Part shown: positions 1 to 8,688 of the stretch, one piece after another
How positions within the stretch are numbered: position 1 is the stretch's first letter
Layout of the letters: every line of letters begins with the position of its first letter
Source of the DNA: Novosphingobium nitrogenifigens DSM 19370
GTDB taxonomy: Bacteria > Pseudomonadota > Alphaproteobacteria > Sphingomonadales > Sphingomonadaceae
Length of the DNA stretch: 64,000 nucleotides
Assembly (NCBI RefSeq): GCF_000192575.1
Contig: NZ_GL876933.1
Coordinates: 336,400-400,399 of the forward strand
Direction of reading: 5' to 3'
The notes under the pieces: generated by a model
Databases searched by the model: none
The model's input: the letters and a program-made list of their open reading frames with translations, nothing else
Told to the model about the DNA's origin: nothing
Position numbers and translations under genes: made by a program

Positions 1-626
1 CCGGGCAGGCGCCGGACCAGCCTTTGCACCAGCGGACCGGCGGCGCCGTTGCCGGTGTCCCAACCGATGCGCCAGGTGTCGAAAACGCCGGGATCGATGC
101 CGTCGAGAGCCTGAACGATACGGTCGAGATAGGCGTCGCCAAGATCGACGTCGTCAACGATGCCACGGCCCACGCTCCAGTCGCCCGCAGCAGCGAGGCG
201 GGCGAGATCGAATATGTCATCGCCGAAGAATGGCTGCCCCCCAAGTACGATCTTGAATCCGTTGTGATCCTTGGGATTATGGCTGCCGGTTACCTGAATG
301 CCGCCGTCAACGCCCTGCCCTGAGGCAACGGCGTAATAGAGCAGCGGTGTCGGACCCAGCCCGACCCGGCGCACATCGACGCCGCCATCGGTCAGCCCGA
401 GGATCAGTGCGGTTTCGAGCGAGGAGGAACTGAGCCGTCCGTCATAGCCGACGGCAACGAGCCGTCCGCCAGTGCGGCGCAGGCGCGTGGCAAAGCTGCG
501 CCCCACGGCATAGGCATCGCGTTCCGACAGAGTTTCGCCATAGACTCCGCGAATGTCGTATTCGCGCAGCACGCCGGGATCAAAATCGTGCCGTTCGCAA
601 CGGATCCCGGTCGTGGATTGGGACAT
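1..626 (-). CDS. Phosphomannomutase/phosphoglucomutase, 3' end cut by window edge
   Basis: N-terminal 208 residues of an alpha-D-phosphohexomutase, which interconverts hexose 1- and 6-phosphates for exopolysaccharide, LPS and nucleotide-sugar supply. The ATG at 626 opens a frame with no stop down to base 1. Visible motifs are YDIRG (about residues 23-27), YDGR (61-64) and the phosphoserine loop TGSHNP (113-118, Ser115), followed by HNGFK. The loop reads TGSHNP where many family members have TASHNP. The metal-binding DGD and sugar-binding GEMS motifs would lie beyond the window, so PMM/PGM versus phosphoglucosamine mutase cannot be settled by them. The PMM/PGM-like N-terminus favours a ManB/AlgC type. 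Confidence 0.9.
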   Translation of the reverse strand, partial: MSQSTTGIRCERHDFDPGVLREYDIRGVYGETLSERDAYAVGRSFATRLRRTGGRLVAVGYDGRLSSSSLETALILGLTDGGVDVRRVGLGPTPLLYYAVASGQGVDGGIQVTGSHNPKDHNGFKIVLGGQPFFGDDIFDLARLAAAGDWSVGRGIVDDVDLGDAYLDRIVQALDGIDPGVFDTWRIGWDTGNGAAGPLVQRLVRRLP

Positions 627-636
627 TGGGGCCGGA

Positions 637-930
637 TCAGGCGCGCTTGCGCGGGGCCAGCCGTTCGAGCAGCAGGTCGCGTGCGGCATTGGCCTCGTAG
701 ACCGCTTCGTTGGTGCCGCCCTTGTCGGGGTGAACGCGCGACAGCAACTTGCGATGCGCGTCGATGATGTCTTCGCGCGGAGCATTGGCCGCAACGCCCA
801 GAAGCGTGCGGGCCTGCCGCTCTTCGCGGCGGACGTCGCGGTTCTTCCAGTAATCCCAAGGCCATTGCCCGGTCAGAAGACGGACAAACACGCTGCCCAG
901 CAGGGCCAGTTCGGCAAGACGCAAGATCAT
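637..930 (-). CDS. Membrane-anchored J-domain (DnaJ-like) protein
   Basis: A 97-residue protein with one N-terminal hydrophobic segment (about residues 3-20) and a short C-terminal J domain carrying the diagnostic HPD tripeptide at 67-69. J domains stimulate DnaK-type ATPases. A membrane-tethered J protein of this size resembles Tim14/Pam18-like bacterial proteins, presumably recruiting DnaK to the inner membrane. Its ATG overlaps the mipZ stop by 4 bp (ATGA), so the two genes are translationally coupled. It lacks the Gly/Phe, zinc-finger and substrate-binding domains of full DnaJ. Client and function are unknown. Confidence 0.88.
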   Translation of the reverse strand: MILRLAELALLGSVFVRLLTGQWPWDYWKNRDVRREERQARTLLGVAANAPREDIIDAHRKLLSRVHPDKGGTNEAVYEANAARDLLLERLAPRKRA

Positions 931-1742
931 TCCACTCCTGTCATGGCCATCTGGCCGTTCGGAGCGGGCATCGGCAGATTGAGCCCGGCAACGAGCGTGC
1001 GCAGTTCCTGTCGCGCGACGAGATGGCTGGTACCCAGTTCGCCCAGATGTCCCTTGTCGAGCAAGGTCAGGCCGCTGGGGAAAAGTTCGCGATAGATCAC
1101 GCGTTCGGAGAGCCCGCTGGCAATGCGAAAACCGACGCGCTTGGACAGTTCGCCCAGCGCCTGGTCGATACGACGCTGGTTGCGGGCTTCGGTATAGCCG
1201 GTACGGTTGCGCACCACGACCCAGTCCATTTCGCGACGCGCGTCGCGGATCGTGGCCATGGCCCGCTTCTTGCGCGCTTCCCAGATCAGTTCGGCATAGA
1301 ACGACAGGCGGCGCACGCGAAAGGTTTCGGCGTCCACTTGCCCGATCAGGTCGAAGTCGACGAAGCTGTCGTTGAGCGGAGTGACCAGCGTGTCGGCCCC
1401 CATGGCGACATGGCGCGCCATCGGATCGTCACGGCCGGGCGTGTCGAAGATGATGAAATCGGCGTGCTGGGCCATCTGTTCGGTCAGCGCATCGAGTTCG
1501 TCGGTGTTGTCGCCACCATAGACCACCGATTGCGCGCCGGGCAGTGCGATCTGGCGCCGCCGCTGGGTTTCGGTGCGGTTTTCCAGATAGCGGTGCATCG
1601 TGCGCTGGCGACTGTCGAGGTCGATCGTCGCGACCCGCGCGCCCTGATAGGCAAGCGCGACAGCGACGTGCACGGCAGTGGTCGATTTGCCGGTTCCGCC
1701 CTTTTCATTGGCGAACACGATGCGGTGAGGGCCGTTCGACAC
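927..1742 (-). CDS. mipZ: MipZ, division-plane positioning ATPase
   Basis: ParA/MinD-superfamily ATPase of about 271 aa. From the GTG at 1742 the protein has the deviant Walker A KGGTGKST at 14-21, a DLDSRQ switch (41-46) and Walker B FIIFDTPG (96-103). In alphaproteobacteria MipZ forms polar gradients that inhibit FtsZ assembly near ParB. An upstream GTG at 1769 is possible, but the GTG at 1742 has an AAGGA ribosome site at proper distance and matches the family N-terminus (HRIVFANEKGG). It is coupled to the downstream J-domain gene and divergent from panC. It is not beside parAB, so plasmid partition is unlikely. Confidence 0.92.
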   Translation of the reverse strand: MSNGPHRIVFANEKGGTGKSTTAVHVAVALAYQGARVATIDLDSRQRTMHRYLENRTETQRRRQIALPGAQSVVYGGDNTDELDALTEQMAQHADFIIFDTPGRDDPMARHVAMGADTLVTPLNDSFVDFDLIGQVDAETFRVRRLSFYAELIWEARKKRAMATIRDARREMDWVVVRNRTGYTEARNQRRIDQALGELSKRVGFRIASGLSERVIYRELFPSGLTLLDKGHLGELGTSHLVARQELRTLVAGLNLPMPAPNGQMAMTGVE

Positions 1743-1899
1743 AGTCGTTTCCTTCTTGGGCCGTTGCACTTAAGCGAACACTTGAACGGGGGCTTATGCC
1801 GAGTTAGGCACTCAGGTCCGATAGGCCCCCCGGACAGAACGGTCGCCCCGTTATCATCGTTCATGTCTCTGGCCAAATCGTAAAGGAGAGACTTCCGCC

Positions 1900-2793
1900 G
1901 TGCAAACCGTCTCTACCCTCGGCGACTTGGGAAAAACCCTGACGTCCCTTAAAAACGGGGGAAAAACCCTTGCCCTGGTGCCGACGATGGGCGCCCTTCA
2001 CGAAGGGCACCTGACCCTGGTGCGCGAGGCAAAGGCGCGTGCGGACCGCGTCGCAGTGTCGATTTTCGTCAATCCGATGCAGTTCGGCGTGAACGAGGAT
2101 CTCGACGCCTATCCGCGCCAGTTGGCACAGGACAGCCGCCTGCTCGAAGGCGAAGGCGTGGACTTGCTGTGGGCGCCGACGGTCGCGGCGATGTATCCCG
2201 ACGGCTTTGCGACGAAAGTGTCGGTCTCGGGGCTCGACGGCGTGCTGTGCGGGACGCATCGTCCGGGGCATTTCGACGGCGTCGCCACTGTCGTGCTCAA
2301 GCTCTTCAACCAGATCAGGCCCGACTTTGCCCTGTTCGGGGAAAAGGACTGGCAGCAGCTGGCGATCATTCGTCGCATGGCCCGTGATCTCGACCTTGCC
2401 TTTCCCCATGTCGATGCGATCGTCGGCGTGCCGACCGTGCGCGAGGCGGACGGCCTCGCGATGAGCAGCCGCAACCGCTATCTTTCGCCGTCCGAACGCG
2501 CGCAGGCGGTCACGCTCAATCGTGCGATGCGGATCGCGATCGGGGCTGTTCTTGAGGGTGAACCGGTGGCGCGGGTGCTCGCAGGCTTGCGCGCGGCGAT
2601 CCTGGACGCGGGGTTCGCGCGGATCGACTATGCCGACTTGCGCGAGGCCGATACGCTCGCCGAAATCACCGACTGGCGGGGGCAGAACGCGCGCCTTCTG
2701 GTCGCGGCACAGATGGGCAAGGCCCGGCTGATCGACAACATGGCGGTCGACCCGGCCATGGCCCGCATGCCCGAGACACTCGCAACGCTCTGA
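1900..2793 (+). CDS. panC: Pantothenate synthetase
   Basis: Condenses D-pantoate with beta-alanine using ATP to make pantothenate, the precursor of CoA. The 297-aa product has the normal family length. It shows the nucleotide-binding MGALHEGH (30-37, HIGH-type), IFVNPMQF, GEKDWQQ (147-153) and MSSRNRYL (188-195) motifs. The start is a GTG with an AAGGAGAG ribosome site at 1883-1890. No panB or panD lies nearby, so the pathway genes are split. Divergent from mipZ, with 157 bp between the two starts. Confidence 0.97.
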   Translation: MQTVSTLGDLGKTLTSLKNGGKTLALVPTMGALHEGHLTLVREAKARADRVAVSIFVNPMQFGVNEDLDAYPRQLAQDSRLLEGEGVDLLWAPTVAAMYPDGFATKVSVSGLDGVLCGTHRPGHFDGVATVVLKLFNQIRPDFALFGEKDWQQLAIIRRMARDLDLAFPHVDAIVGVPTVREADGLAMSSRNRYLSPSERAQAVTLNRAMRIAIGAVLEGEPVARVLAGLRAAILDAGFARIDYADLREADTLAEITDWRGQNARLLVAAQMGKARLIDNMAVDPAMARMPETLATL

Positions 2794-2829
2794 ACAACGA
2801 CGATCTGAACAAAACAGACGGAGGATGCC

Positions 2830-3612
2830 GTGGCTACCCTGATTTCCCCTTCAATGGCCCCCCTTGGAATGGAGTGCAGCGAAGCCGAATGGCAGGCGCG
2901 GTTGGATCTTGCGGCCTGTTACCGCATCTTCGACCTGCTCGGCTGGTCGGAGTCGGTCTACAACCACATTTCGGTCAAGGTTCCCGACGAGGAAGGGGCC
3001 TTCCTCATCAATCCCTACGGCCTGCTCTATAGCGAAGTGACGGCGAGCAATCTGGTCAAGATCGACATCGACGGCAATATCATCGGGTCGAGCCGGTATC
3101 CGGTGAACAAGGCGGGCTTTACCCAGCATGCCTATTTCCACCGTCACCTGCACTGGGCCAACGCGATCTGCCACGTGCACACGACCGCCTCGATGGCGGT
3201 CTGCAGCCTTGAGGAAGGGCTGCTGCCGATCAATTTCTATGCCTGCAATTTCATCGGGCGGCTGGCCTATCACGATTTCGAAGGGGTGACGGTTCGTCCC
3301 GAGGAAGGTGCGCGGCTCCTGGCCAATCTCGACGACAAGAACATCCTGATGCTGCGCAACCATGGACCGGTGGTGCTGGCACCGACCTTGCCGTCGATGT
3401 TCGTGCAGATGTGGGCCTTGCAACGGGCCTGCGAGATTCAGGTGGCGACTTTGTCGATGGGGCGCCCGGCGAACTTCATTTCCGATGATGTCGTTGCCGT
3501 CCACCAGCGCGATCTGAAGGAAGTGCGCGTCCCCGGCACGGTGCCGGGCGCGACCGACTTTGCCGCCTGGGTCCGCCGGATCGACCGGATCGACCGCAGC
3601 TGGCGCGATTGA
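2830..3612 (+). CDS. Class II aldolase/adducin-family protein
   Basis: A 260-aa zinc-dependent class II aldolase-fold protein related to L-fuculose-phosphate aldolase. The metal-ligand pattern is present: HVHT at 115-118 and a third His in LRNHGP (about 178). The preceding NHISVK motif is typical of the decarboxylase/aldolase group. The usual catalytic Glu/Tyr cannot be assigned by eye, and the substrate is unknown; the subgroup often annotated 'class II aldolase/adducin' is poorly characterised. The start is a GTG preceded by ACGGAGG. It lies 36 bp after panC in the same direction and may be cotranscribed. Confidence 0.88.
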   Translation: MATLISPSMAPLGMECSEAEWQARLDLAACYRIFDLLGWSESVYNHISVKVPDEEGAFLINPYGLLYSEVTASNLVKIDIDGNIIGSSRYPVNKAGFTQHAYFHRHLHWANAICHVHTTASMAVCSLEEGLLPINFYACNFIGRLAYHDFEGVTVRPEEGARLLANLDDKNILMLRNHGPVVLAPTLPSMFVQMWALQRACEIQVATLSMGRPANFISDDVVAVHQRDLKEVRVPGTVPGATDFAAWVRRIDRIDRSWRD

Positions 3613-3667
3613 GGAAAGGACGGCCTGTCGCTCTCGCCTTTGCCTGATTTCCAGCCTGGCGCGAAGT

Positions 3668-3766
3668 CCGTTCCGATTGCATCGGACGGATCGCTCTAGA
3701 TTTTTGTTTTACCGCGTTTTCCGAGTCACCAGATGATTTCATCCGGTTCGAAAACGCTCTAGAGCG
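3668..3766. repeat. Mosaic palindromic repeat element
   Basis: A non-coding element of about 100 bp built from nested inverted repeats. Outer arms are CGCTCTAGA (3692-3700) and TCTAGAGCG (3758-3766). Inner arms are CGTTTTC (3715-3721) and GAAAACG (3750-3756). A small palindrome around TCCGATTGCATCGGA (from about 3672) precedes them. The composition (T-rich centre, CTCTAGAG ends) differs from flanking genes and matches a style of dispersed intergenic repeat seen in alphaproteobacteria. It ends 5 bp before the next ATG, so it forms the leader of the iron-sulfur gene. Confidence 0.72.
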
Positions 3767-3771
3767 AGGGC

Positions 3772-4281
3772 ATGGCGCGCCTGACGGTCAACAATCAGCC
3801 GGTCGAATTCAAGCTGGAGGCGGATACCCCGCTGCTCTGGGCCTTGCGCGATGCGGCCAACCTCACGGGCACGAAATACGGCTGCGGGACCGGCGAATGC
3901 GGGGCCTGCATGGTGATCGTCGATGGACAGGCGATGCCCTCGTGCACGCTGTCGCTCGGCGAGGCCGAAGGGCGCAACGTGATCACCATCGAAGGGCTCT
4001 CGCCCGATCGCAATCATCCGGTGCAGCAGGCCTTCGTTGCCGAACAGGCGATCCAGTGCGGGTTCTGCACGCCGGGCCTCGTCATGGCGGCCGCCGCGCT
4101 GCTGGCTCGCAATGCCAGTCCCACTGAAGACGACATCCGCAACGGGATCACCAATATCTGCCGGTGCGGCGTCTATCCCCGGCTGGTGCGCACGATCGAG
4201 CGTGCCGGGCGCATCCTGCGCGGCGAAGAGGCAGGCATTCGCGTGCCCGCGCCCGCGACTTCCACCACTTCCGGACTTTGA
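3772..4281 (+). CDS. (2Fe-2S)-binding subunit of a molybdenum hydroxylase (IorA/CoxS-like)
   Basis: Small iron-sulfur subunit of the xanthine oxidase family, 169 aa. The plant-ferredoxin cluster is ligated by Cys38, 43, 46 and 58 (GCGTGECGAC...C), and the second cluster by Cys96/99 (CGFC) and Cys130/132 (CRC). It passes electrons between the molybdopterin subunit and an acceptor, as in isoquinoline 1-oxidoreductase or aldehyde oxidase. No molybdopterin-binding large subunit or FAD subunit is encoded in this window, so it is either an orphan or works with a distant partner. Its leader is the palindromic repeat. Confidence 0.9.
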   Translation: MARLTVNNQPVEFKLEADTPLLWALRDAANLTGTKYGCGTGECGACMVIVDGQAMPSCTLSLGEAEGRNVITIEGLSPDRNHPVQQAFVAEQAIQCGFCTPGLVMAAAALLARNASPTEDDIRNGITNICRCGVYPRLVRTIERAGRILRGEEAGIRVPAPATSTTSGL

Positions 4282-4299
4282 AGACTTGAAGGACAGACG

Positions 4300-4641
4300 A
4301 TGAAGGCAACGATCTGGCATAACCCCGCATGCGGCACGTCGCGCAATACGCTGGCCATGCTCACTGAAGCGGGCGCCGAGGTGACGGTGGTCGAATATCT
4401 CAAGACGCCGCCGAGTGCGGACAAGCTCGCCCAGCTCTATCGTGATGCGGGGATCACGCCGCAGCAGGGGCTGCGGACCAAGGGGACGGACGCCGAAGAG
4501 CGCGGCCTGCCGCAGGCCGACGATGCGACGGTGCTTGCCGCGATGGCTGCTGAGCCCAAGCTGATCGAACGCCCGCTGGTCGAAACCGACAAGGGCGTGC
4601 GGCTTTGTCGTCCGAAGGAAAAAGTGCTCGAAATTCTTTGA
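4300..4641 (+). CDS. arsC: Arsenate reductase, glutaredoxin-dependent type
   Basis: A 113-aa ArsC/Spx-superfamily protein. The catalytic cysteine is Cys11 in HNPACGTSRNTL, and the three arginines that surround arsenate in plasmid R773 ArsC appear conserved (about Arg59, Arg91, Arg104). It would reduce arsenate to arsenite using glutathione and glutaredoxin. It starts 18 bp after the iron-sulfur gene with GAAGGACAG upstream. There is no arsenite exporter or ArsR repressor beside it, so it is a stand-alone chromosomal copy. A YfgD-like protein of unclear substrate is the alternative. Confidence 0.9.
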   Translation: MKATIWHNPACGTSRNTLAMLTEAGAEVTVVEYLKTPPSADKLAQLYRDAGITPQQGLRTKGTDAEERGLPQADDATVLAAMAAEPKLIERPLVETDKGVRLCRPKEKVLEIL

Positions 4642-4653
4642 ATTTCGGAGCCG

Positions 4654-4767
4654 TCAGAAGGGAAAAGCGCGGCCTGCGCAGATCAGGGCAGCCGCGCAGC
4701 CGAGCACGACGGCCATATTGAGCACGTGTTCGAGGCGAAGAGCGTGAAGGCGCAGAGTCGCGGTCAT
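4654..4767 (-). CDS. Possible 37-aa hydrophobic small protein
   Basis: A short minus-strand frame from ATG 4767 to TGA 4654. It encodes a basic N-terminus followed by one hydrophobic segment (LNMAVVLGCAAALICA) and a short FPF tail, the pattern of a single-pass membrane peptide. No good ribosome site is visible. It fills the gap between arsC and the carboxypeptidase gene. It may be chance, but the transmembrane pattern and clean start and stop make it worth recording. Confidence 0.3.
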   Translation of the reverse strand: MTATLRLHALRLEHVLNMAVVLGCAAALICAGRAFPF

Positions 4768-4843
4768 GTCGCGAACTCTACGCCCCGATCGGTTTAGAAA
4801 CCGCTAACACATGATCCCGAGGTGGGATCCCTCACCATCCGGG

Positions 4844-5995
4844 TTATTGCGCCGCGATCCATTCGTGCAGCGATTCCAGGCAGGCCCGCGCAAGCAGGAT
4901 CGAGCGTTCCGGGCTCCATCCTTGCGCGGGGCAGGGCAAGTCGTCGTTGTCCTTGAATGGCATTTCCAGCGTCATCGCGACCGCGCCGAAACGCTCGGCG
5001 ACCTGGTTGGTCGACATGGTCAGGTTGGCCATGCCGGGACGCGCTTCGGGATAGCCGTGGCGCGTCTGGAAATCGGGGCTGCGGCGTTCGAGAATCGCGC
5101 GATAGCGGCGATAGCCCGCGCCCTGTTCCTCGCGCCACGAAGGGATGCCCTCGAATCCGGCGAGAAAGACATGGGGGATCGCCTCGTCGCCATGGACGTC
5201 GATGGCGAAATCGACGCCGGTCGCGTCCATCGCATTGCGCAAGGCGAGAACTTCGGGTGAGCGTTCAGCGCTCGGCTCATGCCATTCGCGGTTGAGATTG
5301 ATCCCGGCGGCATTGGTGCGCAGATGGCCGCGCGTCGATCCGTCCGGATTGGCATTGGGCACGATGTGGAAGCGGCATTCGCGGCGCAGGGCCCGCGCAT
5401 GGGGATCGGCCGGGTCGGTCAGCATGGCGAGCGCCCCTTCCATCCACCATTCCGCCATCGATTCGCCCGGATGCTGACGCGCATAGAGCCAGACCTGTCG
5501 CGTCCCTTCGCCCAGTTCGAGGCAGTCGATCGCCCGCCCGTCGAGGCTGTGGCCGAGCACGCGATGGCGCACGCCCGGCTTGCCCGCCATGGTCGCGACA
5601 AGGTCATGGTGCCGTTCGAGCGAATAGGGCGCGAAATAGGCGAACCAGACAAGATCGCCCGCGGGGGTGTGACGGATCGTCAGCGTGCCCCCGTCGATCG
5701 CAGGATCGTAGTGCGTCTCGGTGCGCCCCCAGACATTGCGATCTTCGGAAAATGCGGCGCGATAGCCGTTCCAGCCGCCGGGATAGGCCGCCGAGGCAAG
5801 GCCGGTGATGCGCAGTTCCAAGGAGCGTCCCGCCGCGCCCGCGACGCGGAAATGGAACCACTGGAAAAAGTCGGAATGGGCGTCGCGACGGATCGCAAGC
5901 CGCGCGCGGGTATCCTCGATCGAGAGGACTTCGATGTTGCCGCTGTCGAAGGCGGCGTCGATCGCGATGGGGCTCGCTGCGGGAATGCTGGTCAT
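4844..5995 (-). CDS. M14-family (cytosolic-type) zinc carboxypeptidase
   Basis: A 383-aa enzyme with an N-terminal beta domain (about 1-130) and an M14 peptidase domain. Zinc ligands are visible as HPGE (His175, Glu178) and His268 in DVHGDE; the catalytic Glu is about 344 in TLEMPF. This architecture matches the M14 cytosolic carboxypeptidases that remove C-terminal acidic residues. It has no signal peptide. The ATG at 5995 overlaps the upstream DUF4136 gene stop by 4 bp (ATGA); the frame extends further upstream but only antisense to that gene. A short hairpin (4813-4829) lies just past the stop. Confidence 0.9.
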   Translation of the reverse strand: MTSIPAASPIAIDAAFDSGNIEVLSIEDTRARLAIRRDAHSDFFQWFHFRVAGAAGRSLELRITGLASAAYPGGWNGYRAAFSEDRNVWGRTETHYDPAIDGGTLTIRHTPAGDLVWFAYFAPYSLERHHDLVATMAGKPGVRHRVLGHSLDGRAIDCLELGEGTRQVWLYARQHPGESMAEWWMEGALAMLTDPADPHARALRRECRFHIVPNANPDGSTRGHLRTNAAGINLNREWHEPSAERSPEVLALRNAMDATGVDFAIDVHGDEAIPHVFLAGFEGIPSWREEQGAGYRRYRAILERRSPDFQTRHGYPEARPGMANLTMSTNQVAERFGAVAMTLEMPFKDNDDLPCPAQGWSPERSILLARACLESLHEWIAAQ

Positions 5996-6600
5996 TTGAC
6001 GGTGATAGTCTCGCCCGACTTGCCGGGGAAGCCCGCGAAGACGGCATGGGCCAGGCGCGGGGCAGCCACATCGGCTCCGGCTTCGCGCTTCTTGGCGGTC
6101 TCGATGTTTTCGGCGCGGCCTTCCCACCACGGACGCCCACTTGCCCGGTCGCGGATGACGACGACCAGCCGGGTGGCGACGGTATCCTTGGGGCCGCCGC
6201 CGAACGTGAAGCCAACGCCCATGCCGAACCCGGAATAGCGGCTGCCGCTTTCCCCGCCCATGCCGACCGAAACCGGGCCGCGATGGTGTTCGTGGTGAGT
6301 CGTGTCGCGGTCGGCGTGGACTTCGACGATAAAGTCGGCAGCCCCCGGCGTTGCCGCGCCATAGCCGAGTGCGCTCAGCTCCCGTCCGACCGCTTCGAGC
6401 CAGGGCCGCGCTTCCAGACTGGTCGGATCGTCGCCGGGGGCCGTCGTCACGGCCACCGCGCCCTTGACCGGGACAAGCGTGGCCTCGGTGCTGACGAAGT
6501 GGGTGACGGTGATCGGCGCAGCCGATGCGGTCGAGGTCAGGGCAGTCGAGGCCAGGGCCGTCGCGCATGCGGCGAGAAGCAGGATCGGGGGGCGTTTCAT
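5992..6600 (-). CDS. DUF4136-like exported protein
   Basis: About 202 aa. A cleavable signal peptide (KRPP, hydrophobic stretch, ASA-A) is followed by a DUF4136-type domain rich in Gly/Phe around [12 protein letters not shown] and ending in a conserved GFPGKSG. Family members are periplasmic or outer-membrane-associated proteins of unknown role. The ATG at 6600 is preferred over a GTG 18 bp upstream because it starts directly at the signal peptide. It is coupled to the carboxypeptidase gene downstream and is a divergent paralogue of the next gene. Confidence 0.8.
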   Translation of the reverse strand: MKRPPILLLAACATALASTALTSTASAAPITVTHFVSTEATLVPVKGAVAVTTAPGDDPTSLEARPWLEAVGRELSALGYGAATPGAADFIVEVHADRDTTHHEHHRGPVSVGMGGESGSRYSGFGMGVGFTFGGGPKDTVATRLVVVIRDRASGRPWWEGRAENIETAKKREAGADVAAPRLAHAVFAGFPGKSGETITVK

Positions 6601-6654
6601 GCCGCCACTATGGCGCACAAACCGCGTTGCGCAATCAGGCTTGATCGGGCGCCA

Positions 6655-7473
6655 TCATTCGGGAGGAGGAGGCGCCGGGGTAAGTCCCGCCGTGCCGGGG
6701 AGCGGCTGGACCAGCTTGCCCTCGGGGAACTTGGCGAAAAGCGCGGAGGCGAGGCGGCTCGACATGCGCGTGGCATCGCGTCCGTCGTCGGTGTCGCGCG
6801 ATTGTCCTTGTGCATGGCCTTCCCACAGCACTTTGCCGGAAGCCTTGTCGCGGATGCGCACGTCGAGACGTGTGGCGATGATCGCCTTCTTCGGCTTGCT
6901 CAGGTCGACCGCGATGGCGAGGCCGAAGCCCGAACCGCGATTGCTGATCGTGGTCGACATTTCGCCGCTTATCGGTTTGTGCGGGGCTTCCTCGGGCACG
7001 ACCATGTCGTGGGACACGGCGATCTCGATAACCTGATCGGGATCGGCGGCATGGGCGATGTCGTATCCCTTGCCCGCGAGCTGATCGACGACAGCGGCTT
7101 CATAAACCGGCAGTTTCCAGTCGGACCCGGCGCCTTCGTCGGGCGAAACCAGTGTTGGGCCATCGCTTCCGGTCGGGGCGCCGGGCGCACCCGATGGGGG
7201 GGCGGGCATGCTGGCGACGACGATCCGTCCCTTGCCCAGCCGGTCCCCGGCATCGGCCGCGCGAAAGGTTTCGACCTCGACCTTTTTCGACGGTTCGGCA
7301 TTGCCCTGGGTGGCGACGCGCCCCTCCCCGTACTGCGAGCCGCCATCCTGCCACGATCGGCCCCAGCGATTGCCGCCCCAGCCGTCGGATACGGGCTGGG
7401 CAAGCGCCGGTTGGACAAGTGCCAAGAGGGCAGCGGGGGCGATGAGGGCGATGCGGGGGCGGGAAAACGGCAT
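6655..7473 (-). CDS. DUF4136-like exported protein, longer paralogue
   Basis: A 272-aa protein with a signal peptide (cleavage near ALA-QP), a low-complexity Gly/Trp/Gln stretch, and a C-terminal half resembling the neighbouring DUF4136-like protein (ATRLDVRIRDKASGKVLWEGHAQ and LFAKFPEGK correspond to matching segments there). It ends in a Pro-rich tail. The two genes lie in tandem 54 bp apart and probably form one unit with the M14 peptidase. Function unknown; the location is presumably periplasm or outer membrane. Confidence 0.78.
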   Translation of the reverse strand: MPFSRPRIALIAPAALLALVQPALAQPVSDGWGGNRWGRSWQDGGSQYGEGRVATQGNAEPSKKVEVETFRAADAGDRLGKGRIVVASMPAPPSGAPGAPTGSDGPTLVSPDEGAGSDWKLPVYEAAVVDQLAGKGYDIAHAADPDQVIEIAVSHDMVVPEEAPHKPISGEMSTTISNRGSGFGLAIAVDLSKPKKAIIATRLDVRIRDKASGKVLWEGHAQGQSRDTDDGRDATRMSSRLASALFAKFPEGKLVQPLPGTAGLTPAPPPPE

Positions 7474-7611
7474 GGTCGGAATACCAGATGGGGCTGTGGC
7501 CTGACATTTGCGAGGCCTTTACACTCCCACAACGGGTGGATTGCTAATTCCCTGTGCGCAGGCGGGTGCTAGGCCGTCGACGATCAGGCAAGCAGGGGTG
7601 ATTCGCATATC

Positions 7612-8616
7612 ATGAGCAAGGTTCCCGTCCTCGTCACCGGCGGTGCCGGCTATATCGGCAGCCATGCGGTTCTCGCGCTCAAGGATGCCGGTTGGCCGGT
7701 GGCAGTGATCGACAATCTCGAAACCGGTTTCCGCTTTGCCGTCCCCGACGACGTGCCCTTCTATGAAGGCAATATCGACGACGAGGCGCTGCTGGCCCGG
7801 ATCTTTGCCGAACAGGGGACGCAGGCGATCATGCATTTCGCCGGATCGATCATCGTGCCCGAATCGGTCGAAAATCCGCTCAAGTACTATCACAACAACA
7901 CCGCGCGGAGCCGGTCGCTGATCGCGGCGGCGGTTGCAGGTGGCGTGCGCCATTTCATTTTCAGCTCGACTGCGGCGACCTACGGCATTCCCGAAGTTTC
8001 GCCCGTGACCGAGGACAGCCCGAAATCGCCGATCAATCCCTATGGCATGTCGAAGCTGATGACCGAGATCATGCTGGCCGACACGGCCAAGGCCCATCCG
8101 CTCAATTACTGCGCCTTGCGCTATTTTAACGTGGCAGGCGCCGATCCGCAGGCCCGCACCGGGCAATCGACCGCCGGCGCCACACATCTGATCAAGGTCG
8201 CCGTGGAAGCCGCGCTCGGCAAGCGCAGCCATGTCGCCGTGTTCGGGACCGATTTCGATACGCCCGACGGCACCGGGGTGCGCGACTATATCCACGTTTC
8301 GGATCTTGCCGCCGCGCATGTGCTGGCGCTCGAGGCTCTGATCGAGGACGCGGGACGCTCGCTGACCATGAATTGCGGCTATGGTCAGGGCTTTTCGGTG
8401 CTCGAAGTACTGAACGCGGTCGATCGCGTAACCAACCGGCAGATCGAGCGCCGATTGGAAGGTCGTCGCGCCGGGGATCCCGATTCGCTGATTTCCGACA
8501 ATCGCCGTATCAAGGCGACTTTGCCTTGGGTGCCCAAGTACGATAATCTCGATACGATCGTGACGCATGCATTGGCGTGGGAGCGTCGGCTTTCGGAAAT
8601 CCGTGGAGAAGGTTGA
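7612..8616 (+). CDS. galE: UDP-glucose 4-epimerase
   Basis: Extended SDR of 334 aa that interconverts UDP-glucose and UDP-galactose. The NAD-binding GGAGYIG (about 10-16), SSTAATYG and catalytic Tyr143-x3-Lys147 (YGMSK) are present, as is the RYFNVAGAD signature. It probably supplies nucleotide sugars for surface polysaccharide, in line with the phosphohexomutase at the window start. It is monocistronic here, divergent from the DUF4136 pair, with a 72-bp gap to rpmJ. Confidence 0.96.
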   Translation: MSKVPVLVTGGAGYIGSHAVLALKDAGWPVAVIDNLETGFRFAVPDDVPFYEGNIDDEALLARIFAEQGTQAIMHFAGSIIVPESVENPLKYYHNNTARSRSLIAAAVAGGVRHFIFSSTAATYGIPEVSPVTEDSPKSPINPYGMSKLMTEIMLADTAKAHPLNYCALRYFNVAGADPQARTGQSTAGATHLIKVAVEAALGKRSHVAVFGTDFDTPDGTGVRDYIHVSDLAAAHVLALEALIEDAGRSLTMNCGYGQGFSVLEVLNAVDRVTNRQIERRLEGRRAGDPDSLISDNRRIKATLPWVPKYDNLDTIVTHALAWERRLSEIRGEG

Positions 8617-8688
8617 CTTTCGGCGCCTTCACCACTAACCGCGCCTTTCCGTTTTTCGGCCCGGTCGCATCGGGCAAAGGGATTCGCC

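Noticed and set aside
404..865. Minus-strand 153-codon frame near the window start
   Set aside because: Overlaps the phosphohexomutase and J-domain genes in another frame; both of those have clear motifs.
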